NCBI RefSeq assembly: GCF_040276085.1
Contig: NZ_JBELOK010000007.1
Coordinates: 124,001-188,000, forward strand
DNA length: 64,000 nucleotides
DNA from: Castellaniella sp040276085
Lineage (GTDB): Bacteria > Pseudomonadota > Gammaproteobacteria > Burkholderiales > Burkholderiaceae_B
Reading direction: 5' to 3'
Of the stretch, positions 43,299 to 52,495 are shown one piece after another. Position 1 is the stretch's first letter. Every line of letters begins with the position of its first letter. The position numbers and the translations under genes were made by a program. The notes beneath the pieces are model-generated. The model saw only the letters and a list, made by a program, of their open reading frames with translations, had not been told where the DNA came from and searched no databases.

Positions 43299-43365
43299 TT
43301 CTGGCCATTTAATGGCACAATTGTCTTTTTTTATCGCAGCCTTTTTGGCAGGTGGTTCTTTGATC

Positions 43366-43917
43366 ATGATTCTTTCAGGCTTGAACGTTTCAATTTCGGC
43401 GCGACGCGCCGTCTCCAGGCAACTGGCCTTTGCGGCGGCAGCCGTAATTGCACTGGGGGCTGTGTTCGTGTCTCCTGCGTATGCGCAGAGCACTAAAATC
43501 GGTTTTGTCAGCACCGAGCGCATTTTGCGTGATTCCAAGCCGGCCAAGGCAGCTCAAGCCAAAATCGAAGCCGAGTTCAAAAAGCGCGATCAGGCTCTCC
43601 AGAAACTTGCGGATGATCTTCGTGCCCAGGCTCAGAAACTCGACAAAGACGCACCTGTGCTGTCAGAGTCTGATCGTGTCAAACGCCAACGGCACTTGCA
43701 GGATCTGGATTCCGACCTTCAACGCAAGCGTCGTGAGTTCCAGGAAGACTTCAACCGTCGCCGCAACGAAGAATTTTCCGCCATCGTCGAAAAAGCCGAT
43801 GCAGCCATCAAAAAAATCGCGGAAGATCAAAACTACGACCTAATCATCCAGGATGCCGTCACGGTCAGTCCCAAGGTGGACATCACCGATCAGGTCATCA
43901 AGGTTCTGGGCGGTTAA
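43366..43917 (+). CDS. skp: Periplasmic chaperone Skp/OmpH
   Basis: Trimeric periplasmic holdase for unfolded outer-membrane proteins. ATG 43366 (183 aa) gives a normal signal peptide ending SPAYA-QS near residue 41. In-frame starts upstream (43312 and one inside bamA at 43225) would add unlikely extensions. The mature protein begins TKIGFVSTERILRDSKPAKAA, the OmpH opening, followed by long charged coiled-coil arms (about 65-145). It lies 67 nt after bamA and 6 nt before lpxD. Confidence 0.93.
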   Translation: MILSGLNVSISARRAVSRQLAFAAAAVIALGAVFVSPAYAQSTKIGFVSTERILRDSKPAKAAQAKIEAEFKKRDQALQKLADDLRAQAQKLDKDAPVLSESDRVKRQRHLQDLDSDLQRKRREFQEDFNRRRNEEFSAIVEKADAAIKKIAEDQNYDLIIQDAVTVSPKVDITDQVIKVLGG

Positions 43918-43923
43918 TCCCCT

Positions 43924-45066
43924 ATGCCGGTGTTGCTTGCGCCGCAGCGGGCCCCGGCCTTGTCCAAGCTGCTGCAGGATGCTGATTCGGTTGGTCTGGG
44001 CTGTACCCTTGCGGGTTCGTCTCCAGATGCGTCCCGCCTCATTGGTGGTATCGGCTCTCTAAACACGTCCGGGCCGGCTGAGATCAGTTTTCTGTCCAAT
44101 CCGCGTTTGCAGGGACAGTTGGCTGACAGCCAGGCGGCAGCAGTGATTTTGCGGGCCGAGGATTGGGAAACCTACCAGCAACAACATCCGCAGGCCCCGG
44201 CCTGGGTGCCTGTGCTGTGCACCCAGCCCTACCTGATGTATGCCTTGCTTGCTCAGTGGTTTGATCAGCACCGCATTGCCGGTCTGCCCCAGGGCATCCA
44301 CCCTTCGGCGGTGGTGTCCCCTGACGCCATTCTCGAGGACGGCGTTCATGTAGGGCCATTGGCGGTCATCGAATCCGGCACCCGGATTCAGACGGGTACC
44401 CGCATCGGAGCCGGTTGCACCATTGGCCCTGATTGTCAGATTGGGCCGGATTGTTATTTTCATGCCCACGTCACCCTCTATCATGGGGTCAAGGTGGGAG
44501 CACGGGCGATCCTGCATTCGGGTGCTGTCCTGGGTGCGGACGGTTTTGGATTTGCCCCGGATCCTCGCACGCCCGGCGCCTGGGCCAAGATTGCCCAGCT
44601 GGGTGGCGTCAGCATCGGAGACGATGTTGAAATCGGTGCCAACACCACGGTCGATCGCGGTGCCGTCGAAGACACGGTTCTGGGCAATGGCGTGAAACTC
44701 GATAATCAGATCATGATCGGCCATAATTGCCGTATCGGTGATCACACGGCGATGGCCGCGTGCGTAGGGGTGGCTGGTTCCACTACCATGGGCCAGCGCT
44801 GCGTCATAGGAGGGGCGGCCATGTTTGGCGGGCACCTGACGCTGGCCGATGATGTGCATATTTCCGGAGGTACTGCAGTTACCTCAGATATCCTGACACC
44901 CGGGCGCTATACAGGCGTTTTCCCGGTTGCCGAACACCATACATGGCAACACAATGCTGCCGTGATTGGGCAACTGGCACAATTGCGCAAGCGTATCCGG
45001 GTAGCAGAAAAGCAGGCGGCACGCCTGAGCGAGCCACCGATGAACAACAAGCAGGACACACAATAA
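43924..45066 (+). CDS. lpxD: UDP-3-O-(3-hydroxyacyl)glucosamine N-acyltransferase
   Basis: Third step of lipid A synthesis, acylating the 2-amino group. The 380-aa protein has an N-terminal uridine-binding domain (1-115) and a left-handed beta-helix of hexapeptide repeats (about 115-330). The catalytic His is in MIGHNCRIGDHTAMA. The C-terminal helix (about 345-380) ends in a hydrophilic tail. The stop TAA shares its last base with the fabZ ATG. Confidence 0.97.
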   Translation: MPVLLAPQRAPALSKLLQDADSVGLGCTLAGSSPDASRLIGGIGSLNTSGPAEISFLSNPRLQGQLADSQAAAVILRAEDWETYQQQHPQAPAWVPVLCTQPYLMYALLAQWFDQHRIAGLPQGIHPSAVVSPDAILEDGVHVGPLAVIESGTRIQTGTRIGAGCTIGPDCQIGPDCYFHAHVTLYHGVKVGARAILHSGAVLGADGFGFAPDPRTPGAWAKIAQLGGVSIGDDVEIGANTTVDRGAVEDTVLGNGVKLDNQIMIGHNCRIGDHTAMAACVGVAGSTTMGQRCVIGGAAMFGGHLTLADDVHISGGTAVTSDILTPGRYTGVFPVAEHHTWQHNAAVIGQLAQLRKRIRVAEKQAARLSEPPMNNKQDTQ

Positions 45067-45518
45067 TGGAACTCGATATTAAAGACATCATGGAAAGGCT
45101 GCCTCACCGGCAGCCTATGTTGCTTGTAGACCGCGTCCTCGAGATGGACCCGGGCAAAAGCATCGTGGCCATCAAGAATGTCACTTACAACGAGCCGTTT
45201 TTCCAGGGACACTTTGCACATCACCCCGTCATGCCGGGTGTGCTCATCATCGAGGCACTGGCGCAGGCAGCCGCACTGTTTTCGTTTGCCGACGCCGGGG
45301 CTCCAAATCTGGTCAGCACCAAGGTTGCCTACTATCTGGTGGGCGTTGATGGTGCGCGCTTTCGCCGGCCGGTTGTTCCTGGTGATCAACTGCGCATGGA
45401 AGTCTCGGCAGACAAGCTTAGCCGCTCTATCTGTAAATATACGGCGGTTGCCAAGGTGGGTGATCAAATTGCAGCCGAGGCCAAAATCATGTGCGCTGTG
45501 CGCATCCTGGAAGAATAG
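45066..45518 (+). CDS. fabZ: 3-Hydroxyacyl-[acyl-carrier-protein] dehydratase
   Basis: Hot-dog-fold dehydratase of fatty acid elongation. ATG 45066 gives 150 aa and one-base overlap with lpxD (TAATG). The catalytic His and Glu are in FQGHFAHHPVMPGVLIIEALAQ-type sequence, and RLPHRQPMLLVDRV is the N-terminal signature. Its location between lpxD and lpxA links fatty acid and lipid A supply, since both pathways draw on the same hydroxyacyl-ACP. Confidence 0.97.
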   Translation: MELDIKDIMERLPHRQPMLLVDRVLEMDPGKSIVAIKNVTYNEPFFQGHFAHHPVMPGVLIIEALAQAAALFSFADAGAPNLVSTKVAYYLVGVDGARFRRPVVPGDQLRMEVSADKLSRSICKYTAVAKVGDQIAAEAKIMCAVRILEE

Positions 45519-45529
45519 TGCCTGAGGCA

Positions 45530-46315
45530 ATGATTCATCCCACGGCTATTATTGCGCCCGGGGCCCAACTGGATGAGTCCGTCCAGGTGGGGCCCTACAG
45601 CATTGTGGGAGAACACGTTAAAGTGGGCGCGCGTACCCGGATCGGGCCGCATTGTGTCATCGATGGCCACACCACCATTGGCCCGGACAACCACTTTTAC
45701 CGTTATTGCTCGATTGGCGGCATCCCGCAGGATAAAAAATATGCGGACGAGCCCACTGGCCTTGAGATCGGTGCGGGCAATACGTTTCGCGAGTTCGTCA
45801 CCGTCAATACCGGCACGGTGCAGGATATTGGCACTACCCGTTTGGGTGACGACAACTGGATCATGGCGTATGTGCATGTTGCGCACGACTGCCAGTTGGC
45901 CAATCACATCATTATCGCCAACAGCGTGCAACTGGGTGGCCATATCCACATCGGAGACTGGGCGATCATCGGCGGCCTTTCGGCCGTACACCAGTTTGTG
46001 CGAATCGGGGCGCACGCCATGGTTGGCGGCACCAGCTCGGTGCGTCAGGATGTGCCACCGTACATGATCGGTGCTGGCGACTCCTTCCGTCCTGTCGGAA
46101 TCAACGCCGAAGGCCTTGGGCGGCGCGGATTTACCGCTGATGATGTTTTGGTGCTCAAAGAAGCCTACAAAATTTTGTACCGGCGCCAGCTCAAGCTTCC
46201 TCAGGCGGTTGATGCTCTATTGGTGTTACAACAGGATCATCCGCACGAGGCGCCTGCTGTGCAGATTTTGATTGATTTCCTTCGCGACGCAGGCCGGGGC
46301 ATCGCGCGTCCATGA
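45530..46315 (+). CDS. lpxA: UDP-N-acetylglucosamine O-acyltransferase
   Basis: First step of lipid A synthesis. ATG 45530 (MIHPTAIIAPGAQ, 261 aa) matches the length of E. coli LpxA. A GTG at 45518 overlapping the fabZ stop is a possible alternative. The beta-helix contains the catalytic His in HVAHDCQLANH, and LGGHIHIGDWAIIGGLSAVHQFVRIG follows as in the family. The C-terminal helical domain is complete. Confidence 0.96.
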   Translation: MIHPTAIIAPGAQLDESVQVGPYSIVGEHVKVGARTRIGPHCVIDGHTTIGPDNHFYRYCSIGGIPQDKKYADEPTGLEIGAGNTFREFVTVNTGTVQDIGTTRLGDDNWIMAYVHVAHDCQLANHIIIANSVQLGGHIHIGDWAIIGGLSAVHQFVRIGAHAMVGGTSSVRQDVPPYMIGAGDSFRPVGINAEGLGRRGFTADDVLVLKEAYKILYRRQLKLPQAVDALLVLQQDHPHEAPAVQILIDFLRDAGRGIARP

Positions 46316-46379
46316 CACGTTCGGCCGGCAGTGTCCTGTGCAAAGCCTGCAGGGCAACAGACGCCTGCGGGGTGCAGCC

Positions 46380-47597
46380 ATGACTACCTCGGCCATGCAG
46401 CTTGCTGTGGTAGCCGGAGAGCCCTCGGGTGACCTCCTGGCCGCACGGATGATGCAGGGCTTGCGGGCCAGGCAGCCGCACATGCTGGTGGCAGGTATTG
46501 GCGGGCCCGCCATGCTCAAGGCAGGGCTCCAGGCCTGGCATCCCATGGATGCCTTATCCGTGTTTGGGTATGTTGATGCAATCCGGCAGGCCCCTCGGTT
46601 GATTCGCACATGGCGGGACACACGCCGCCAGGTTCTGGCACAGAGGCCAGATGTGTTTGTGGGCGTGGATGCACCCGACTTCAATCTACGCCTCGAAGAG
46701 CAGTTGCGTCAGGCAGGCATTCCCACCGTACATTTTGTTGGTCCCTCGATCTGGGCCTGGCGCTTTGAGCGCATTCATCAGATCCGCCGGGCAGTGTCCC
46801 ACATGCTGGTCCTGTTTCCCTTTGAGGTGGATCTTTACCGAGAGCAAGGGGTGCCGGTAACGTATGTAGGCCATCCCCTGGCGCAACTGATCCCATTGCG
46901 GCCCGATCGCACGGCGGCCCGCCAGGCATTGGGTATTGCTCCCCAGGCCCGTGTGCTGGCCCTGATGCCGGGCAGCCGTGAATCTGAAATCAAATGGCTC
47001 GCCCCGCGGTTTTTGCAGGCTGCAGCCTTGCTGCAAAAGCAAGACCCCAATTTGCAGGTTGTCGTGCCCGTCGTCAATGCGCAGCGCAAGGCGCAATTTC
47101 AGCGTATTTTTCAGCAGTTCCCACTGAATCATTGCCGTGTTCTCGACACACCGCCGACACTGGTGGCCAATCGCGCAGACGGGCTGAACTCCCTCGATTG
47201 GCCCATTGCTTGGCATGCGATGGAAGCGGCTGACGCCGTTCTGGTCGCCAGCGGAACAGCCACACTTGAAGCGGCCTTGTTCAAGCGGCCCTTGGTGATC
47301 TCCTATGTGATCAGTCCCTGGATGCGCCGAATCATGGCCTGGAAGTCCGGGCAGACGGCCCCCAGCCTGCCGTGGGTTGGTTTACCCAACATCCTCGAAC
47401 GCGAATTTGTCGTACCTGAGCTTTTACAAGAAGCTGCTACGCCTGAAGCGCTGGCCGAGCACACCTGGGCCGCACTGACGGACGCCGCACGTGGGCAACA
47501 GGTTGCACAGCGCTTTACAGCGTTGCACCATTCATTGAGCCGCGACACGCCACTTCTGGCTGCGCAGACCATTTTAGAGGTGTGTGGCCGTGGCTGA
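46380..47597 (+). CDS. lpxB: Lipid A disaccharide synthase
   Basis: Glycosyltransferase (GT19) joining UDP-diacylglucosamine and lipid X. ATG 46380 gives 405 aa (MTTSAMQLAVVAGEPSGD); the in-frame ATG at 46272 lies inside lpxA. The N-terminal motif is AGEPSGDLLAARM, followed by GIGGPAM, VGVDAPDFNLRL, IWAWRFERI, VTYVGHPL, and LMPGSRESEI. The C-terminal VASGTATLEAALFKRPLVISY matches the sugar-nucleotide site. Its last bases overlap rnhB. Confidence 0.96.
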   Translation: MTTSAMQLAVVAGEPSGDLLAARMMQGLRARQPHMLVAGIGGPAMLKAGLQAWHPMDALSVFGYVDAIRQAPRLIRTWRDTRRQVLAQRPDVFVGVDAPDFNLRLEEQLRQAGIPTVHFVGPSIWAWRFERIHQIRRAVSHMLVLFPFEVDLYREQGVPVTYVGHPLAQLIPLRPDRTAARQALGIAPQARVLALMPGSRESEIKWLAPRFLQAAALLQKQDPNLQVVVPVVNAQRKAQFQRIFQQFPLNHCRVLDTPPTLVANRADGLNSLDWPIAWHAMEAADAVLVASGTATLEAALFKRPLVISYVISPWMRRIMAWKSGQTAPSLPWVGLPNILEREFVVPELLQEAATPEALAEHTWAALTDAARGQQVAQRFTALHHSLSRDTPLLAAQTILEVCGRG

Positions 47598-48201
47598 ACA
47601 GCTGGATTTGCTGGTGTGTGCCGCACCCCTGACAGCGGGGGTGGATGAAGCCGGCCGTGGCCCCTTGGCCGGCCCGGTGTTTGCTGCTGCCGTCATTCTG
47701 GATCCGGCCCAGCCCGTGGCGGGCCTGGCGGATTCCAAGAAATTATCCGCCAGACAAAGAGAGCAGCTGGCAGTGCAGATCAAGGCACAGGCAGTAGCCT
47801 GGGCAATCAGCAGTGCCAGCGCCCAGGAGATTGATCAGATCAATATCTTGCAGGCCACCTTGCAGGCCATGCGAAAGGCCTGCAAGCTGCTGACTGTGAT
47901 GCCACAGCGCATTTTGGTGGATGGCAACCGCTTGCCGGCTGGCTTGCCATGCCAGGCCCAGGCGATTGTTCGGGGGGATGCACTGGTTGCCGAGATTTCA
48001 GCAGCCTCCATCTTGGCTAAAACCGCACGGGACGCCTATTGTCTGGAACTGCACCAACAGTTTCCGGAATACGGTTTTGATCGGCACAAGGGCTATGGCA
48101 CCGCGTTTCATTTGGCGCAGCTGGTGCGATACGGCCCGTGTCCGGAGCATCGGCGCAGCTTTGCGCCAGTGCGCCGCAGCCTGATGCCGGTGGCCACATG
48201 A
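47590..48201 (+). CDS. rnhB: Ribonuclease HII
   Basis: Removes ribonucleotides misincorporated in DNA. About 203 aa. There are two in-frame GTG starts, at 47584 and 47590; I prefer 47590 because the ribosome site GAGG (47577-47580) is then 9 nt away. It overlaps the lpxB stop by 8 nt. Catalytic acidic residues are in GVDEAGRGPLAGPV and the ILVDGNRLP block; AEISAASILAKTARDAYC and YGFDRHKGYGT are typical of the family. The gene after it starts in its stop codon (ATGA). Confidence 0.96.
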   Translation: MAEQLDLLVCAAPLTAGVDEAGRGPLAGPVFAAAVILDPAQPVAGLADSKKLSARQREQLAVQIKAQAVAWAISSASAQEIDQINILQATLQAMRKACKLLTVMPQRILVDGNRLPAGLPCQAQAIVRGDALVAEISAASILAKTARDAYCLELHQQFPEYGFDRHKGYGTAFHLAQLVRYGPCPEHRRSFAPVRRSLMPVAT

Positions 48202-48995
48202 ACCCCATTTCTGTCCGCCATCTTGCGTCCAGGGATAATCCGGATTTTCGCTTCTGGCTTCGGCTTGCGCAAGGGCGCCCGGGCCAGCGTGAATCCCGCA
48301 TATTGCTTGAAGGCGAGCATCTGTGCCGGGCCTGGCTGACACAATTTGGTGTACCCGAGGCGCTGATTGTCAGCGAGGACATTCAGGCGCGCGCGCCAGG
48401 ATGGATCAAGCCTTTATGGCAGCAGTGCGAGAGTACCCGCAGAATTGTCCTCGAAGACCATCTGGCGCAGCTGCTCTCACAGGTACAACACGGGCCCGCC
48501 ATATTTTTTTTGGTAGAGACCCCATTGGTCAGCCTGCCGGCGCGCATCACACAAGGTTGTCTGTGCCTGGACAGGGTGCAGGATCCGGGTAATCTCGGTA
48601 CCCTGCTGCGGACGGCGGCCGCCGCCGGGCTGGCAGATGCCTTTTTGTCATCCGGTTGCGCCAGCGCGTGGTCACCCAAGGTATTGCGCAGCGGCCAGGG
48701 TGCTCACTTTGCCATCCGGGTGCACGAGCATGTGGATCTTTCCGCTTTGTTGACGCGGATGGATATCCCGCTGGCAGCCACCACGCTCGAAGCGGCTGGC
48801 TCTTTGTATCAACAGGATCTGCGCCAGCCGTGTGCGTGGCTGTTTGGCAATGAGGGCAGGGGTGTTGCACCCGATTTGCTGACGCAGGCAGCCTTGCGGA
48901 TACATATTCCTCAGGCTGACGGGATTGAATCACTTAACGTTGCCGCCGCTGCCGCAGTGTGCCTGTTTGAGCAACGCAGGCAGCAAAGCCAGTAG
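48198..48995 (+). CDS. TrmH/SpoU-family RNA 2'-O-methyltransferase
   Basis: Trefoil-knot SAM methyltransferase of 265 aa from ATG 48198. The N-terminal substrate-binding domain (about 1-105) has RILLEGEHLCRAWL. The catalytic domain has motif 1 DRVQDPGNLGTLLRTA, motif 2 WLFGNEGRGV and motif 3 IPQADGIESLNVAAAAAV. This supports 2'-O-ribose methylation of rRNA or tRNA; the exact nucleotide is not predictable. An eight-T run (48504-48511) interrupts the sequence between the two domains. Confidence 0.9.
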   Translation: MNPISVRHLASRDNPDFRFWLRLAQGRPGQRESRILLEGEHLCRAWLTQFGVPEALIVSEDIQARAPGWIKPLWQQCESTRRIVLEDHLAQLLSQVQHGPAIFFLVETPLVSLPARITQGCLCLDRVQDPGNLGTLLRTAAAAGLADAFLSSGCASAWSPKVLRSGQGAHFAIRVHEHVDLSALLTRMDIPLAATTLEAAGSLYQQDLRQPCAWLFGNEGRGVAPDLLTQAALRIHIPQADGIESLNVAAAAAVCLFEQRRQQSQ

Positions 48996-49042
48996 CAAGG
49001 CGTCAGCCCTGTTGTCTGGTGGCCTGCTGATGAGTGGCCTGC

Positions 49043-49876
49043 TTAATATGTGGTGCGGTCCAGGCCCACTTCGTCGAGTATCTTGGTGGAGATTTCTTCG
49101 ATAGAGCGGGTGGTGGTGGATAACCAGGGGATGTTTTCGATGCGCATCAGGCGCTCGGCGTCGGCGATTTCCTGGCGGCATTGCTTGAGCGACGCATAGG
49201 TGCTGTGGGGGCGACGCTCGTTGCGCACCTCTGACAGGCGCTCTGGCTGGATGGATAATCCAAACAACTTGCGCCGAAAGGGCAGCAATGTAGCGGGTAG
49301 GGCACCGCGGTCGAAGTCTTCCGGGATCAAGGGGTAATTGGCTGCCTTGACTGCGTACTGCATGGCCAGGTACAGGCTGGTGGGGGTTTTTCCGCAGCGC
49401 GAGACACCCACCAAGATGACGTCAGCTTGCTCGAGCCCCTGAACGTATTGCCCGTCGTCGTGTGCCAGGCTGAAATTGATGGCTTCGATGCGGCTGTTGT
49501 ACTGCTTGGATAAACCGTTGGTATGCGAACGGCCCACTGAGCGGTTGGATTTGACGCCCAGTACACCTTCGAGATGCTCGACAAAGGCACCAAACAGATC
49601 TAGAAAAATGCAGGGCACTTGCCGGATACGATCGGCGATATCCGGATCTACCAATGTGCTGAATACCAAAGGAGGCTGGCCGTCCTGGGTGGCGCACTGG
49701 GAGATGCGGCGTGCCGCAGCATCGGCTTTTTCGACTGAATCAATAAACGGCAGCCGAACCGCCTGGAACGCGATTTCTTCAAATTGCGACAGCACTGCGT
49801 GGCTGAAGGTTTCGGCAGTGATGCCGGTGCTGTCTGAAACGATGAAGACAGGACGTTCGGGAGCGGGGTTCGTCAT
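49043..49876 (-). CDS. ppsR: PEP synthetase regulatory protein (bifunctional kinase/pyrophosphorylase)
   Basis: DUF299 family enzyme that switches phosphoenolpyruvate synthase off by ADP-dependent phosphorylation and on again by phosphorolysis. The 277-aa protein has VFIVSDSTGITAETFSHAVL at its start and the P-loop GVSRCGKTPTSLYLA near residue 155. The NIPWLSTTTRSIEEIS segment near the end is family typical. It is divergent from its target gene ppsA with 222 bp between them. Confidence 0.95.
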   Translation of the reverse strand: MTNPAPERPVFIVSDSTGITAETFSHAVLSQFEEIAFQAVRLPFIDSVEKADAAARRISQCATQDGQPPLVFSTLVDPDIADRIRQVPCIFLDLFGAFVEHLEGVLGVKSNRSVGRSHTNGLSKQYNSRIEAINFSLAHDDGQYVQGLEQADVILVGVSRCGKTPTSLYLAMQYAVKAANYPLIPEDFDRGALPATLLPFRRKLFGLSIQPERLSEVRNERRPHSTYASLKQCRQEIADAERLMRIENIPWLSTTTRSIEEISTKILDEVGLDRTTY

Positions 49877-50098
49877 GGATTTTGAGCCAGCAGGCGTCAG
49901 AAACGGTACAATCCGCGAAGGTTACCAGTCACCCGTTGGTGAGGCAAGGCTGGTTTGCCAGACACATGTCGCTCGCCTGCTGCGCTTGGGCTGCTGCCTA
50001 TGCAGTGAACCAGGCGCAACATCGCGTTGTGTGCAGCCATTTTGCTGCAGATCACGTGTGCCGGGCAAACACGCTTTCTCTATCTCAAAGGTGACATC

Positions 50099-52477
50099 AT
50101 GTCGTATGTTGTATCGTTCGAGCAGCTCCGCATGTCGGATGTTGACTCTGTCGGGGGCAAAAACGCTTCGCTGGGTGAAATGATCAGCCAGCTGGCCAGC
50201 GCCGGTGTGCGCGTGCCGGGTGGTTTTGCAACCACTGCGGATGCCTTCCGTGATTTTCTGCAGGCAACAGGCCTGGATGCCCGCATCAAGGCGCGGCTGG
50301 ATACGCTGAATGCCGACGATGTGCGCGAGCTCGCTACTGCTGGCGCAGAGATTCGCCAGTGGATTATCGACACGCCGTTTCCAGCTGCCTTCGAGCAGGC
50401 CATCCAGGAAGCGTTTGCCCAGTTGGATGCGGATGGCAAAGGCTCGTTTGCCGTGCGTTCCTCTGCCACTGCCGAAGACTTGCCCGATGCTTCGTTTGCC
50501 GGTCAGCAAGAAACCTATCTCAATGTGGTTGGCATCGCCGACGTACTCGAGAAAATCCGTCACGTGTTCGCTTCGCTTTACAACGACCGCGCCATCTCGT
50601 ACCGCGTACATAAAGGCTATGCACATGCCGACGTCGCCCTGTCAGCCGGTATCCAGCGCATGGTGCGGTCCGATAAGGGCAGTGCCGGAGTGATGTTCAC
50701 CCTTGATACCGAATCTGGATTTAAAGATGTGGTGTTCATCACCTCGTCGTATGGCTTGGGTGAAACCGTGGTTCAAGGGGCCGTCAATCCCGATGAGTTC
50801 TACGTGTTCAAGCCCACATTGGCTGCCGGTCACTATCCGATCATCGGTCGGCGCATTGGCTCAAAACTGATCAAGATGGAGTTCGACGAGCAACGGACCT
50901 CCGGGCACGCGGTGCGCACCATCGAGGTTCCCGCCTCCGAGCGCAACCGCTATTCGCTCAACGACGAAGAAATCATCGAACTCGCGCGCTACGCAACGAT
51001 CATCGAAGACCACTATCAACGGCCCATGGATATCGAGTGGGGCCGTGATGGTGTAGACGGTAAGTTGTATATCCTGCAGGCTCGCCCGGAAACCGTGAAG
51101 TCACAGCAAGGTCATCACGACGTCCAGGAGCGCTATCGTCTGAAAGCCACTGGTGATGTTCTGGTCCGGGGGCGTGCCATCGGGCAAAAGATCGGTTCCG
51201 GTACCGTTCGTGTGGTGGCGGATGCCTCCGAAATGGACAAGGTTCGCGCAGGCGATATCCTCGTTACCGACATGACCGACCCCAACTGGGAACCCGTCAT
51301 GAAGCTGGCTTCGGCGATTGTCACCAACCGGGGGGGCCGCACGTGCCATGCAGCCATCATTGCACGCGAACTCGGCATTCCTGCCGTGGTGGGCTGTGCA
51401 GATGCCACCGATGTGTTGGCCAATGGCCGCGAGGTCACGGTGTCCTGCGCCGAAGGCGACGAAGGCCATATTTACGATGGCCTGATCGAAACCGAGATCG
51501 AGGAAGTTCGCTGGGGCGAAATGCCCGATATTGGCCTGAAAGTCATGATGAACGTCGGCAATCCCCAGCTGGCATTTGATTTCTCCCAGATCCCCAATAG
51601 CGGGGTGGGGCTGGCTCGTCTCGAGTTCATCATCAACAACAATATCAACGTACACCCCAAGGCGATTCTCGATTATCCCAATGTGGATAGCGACCTCAAA
51701 AAGGCCGTTGAGTCAGCTGCCCGTGGTTATGCCAGCCCGCGTGCCTTCTTTGTCGAGAAGCTGGCCGAAGGCATTGCCACCATCGGTGCGGCGTTCTATC
51801 CCAAGCCTGTCATCGTTCGTCTGTCCGATTTCAAATCCAACGAGTACCGGAAGCTGGTAGGCGGCTCGCGCTACGAGCCCGAAGAAGAAAACCCGATGCT
51901 CGGATTTCGTGGCGCATCACGCTATATCTCCGAAGACTTCGCCGAGTGCTTCCGCATGGAATGCGAAGCGCTTAAAAAGGTGCGCGACGAGATGGGCCTC
52001 ACCAATGTCGAAATCATGGTGCCGTTTGTCCGCACGCTGGCTCAAGCCGGGCGTGTTGTCGATCTCCTGGCCAGCCATGGCCTGAAGCGGGGCGAAAACG
52101 GCTTGCGCCTGATCATGATGTGCGAAGTGCCGTCCAATGCCATCCTGGCTGATGAGTTCCTGCAGTTTTTTGATGGCTTCTCGATTGGCTCCAATGACAT
52201 GACGCAACTGACACTGGGCCTGGATCGTGATTCCGGGATGGAGCTTTTGGCCGCCGACTTCGACGAACGTGACCCTGCCGTGCAGTTCATGCTGCGCCGT
52301 GCCATTCAGGCCTGCCTGAAAGCTGGTAAGTATGTAGGTATTTGCGGCCAAGGCCCCAGCGACCACCCCGATCTCGCGCAGTGGCTGCGTGACGAAGGCA
52401 TTTTGTCGATGTCACTGAACCCCGATACGGTGGTCGACACTTGGCAGAAGCTGGCTGATACGCGGGTAGCTGCCTGA
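50099..52477 (+). CDS. ppsA: Phosphoenolpyruvate synthase
   Basis: Makes PEP from pyruvate and ATP for gluconeogenesis. ATG 50099 gives 792 aa (E. coli 792), with AAAGGTG upstream. The N-terminal ATP-grasp domain opens GGKNASLGEMI and has FAVRSSATAEDLPDASFAGQQ. The swivelling domain carries the phosphohistidine in GGRTCHAAIIAREL. The C-terminal PEP/pyruvate barrel includes GSNDMTQLTLGLDRDSG and KYVGICGQGPS. The upstream gap contains TTGAGC (49882) and TACAAT (49907), a weak promoter candidate with 19-bp spacing. Confidence 0.97.
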   Translation: MSYVVSFEQLRMSDVDSVGGKNASLGEMISQLASAGVRVPGGFATTADAFRDFLQATGLDARIKARLDTLNADDVRELATAGAEIRQWIIDTPFPAAFEQAIQEAFAQLDADGKGSFAVRSSATAEDLPDASFAGQQETYLNVVGIADVLEKIRHVFASLYNDRAISYRVHKGYAHADVALSAGIQRMVRSDKGSAGVMFTLDTESGFKDVVFITSSYGLGETVVQGAVNPDEFYVFKPTLAAGHYPIIGRRIGSKLIKMEFDEQRTSGHAVRTIEVPASERNRYSLNDEEIIELARYATIIEDHYQRPMDIEWGRDGVDGKLYILQARPETVKSQQGHHDVQERYRLKATGDVLVRGRAIGQKIGSGTVRVVADASEMDKVRAGDILVTDMTDPNWEPVMKLASAIVTNRGGRTCHAAIIARELGIPAVVGCADATDVLANGREVTVSCAEGDEGHIYDGLIETEIEEVRWGEMPDIGLKVMMNVGNPQLAFDFSQIPNSGVGLARLEFIINNNINVHPKAILDYPNVDSDLKKAVESAARGYASPRAFFVEKLAEGIATIGAAFYPKPVIVRLSDFKSNEYRKLVGGSRYEPEEENPMLGFRGASRYISEDFAECFRMECEALKKVRDEMGLTNVEIMVPFVRTLAQAGRVVDLLASHGLKRGENGLRLIMMCEVPSNAILADEFLQFFDGFSIGSNDMTQLTLGLDRDSGMELLAADFDERDPAVQFMLRRAIQACLKAGKYVGICGQGPSDHPDLAQWLRDEGILSMSLNPDTVVDTWQKLADTRVAA

Positions 52478-52495
52478 CACAAAGAGGTGTAATCA

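Noticed and set aside
49882..49912. TTGAGC-N19-TACAAT before ppsA as a second MerR-regulated promoter
   Set aside because: No dyad is visible in the spacer and the position would give a leader of about 180 nt; kept only as a weak promoter note.
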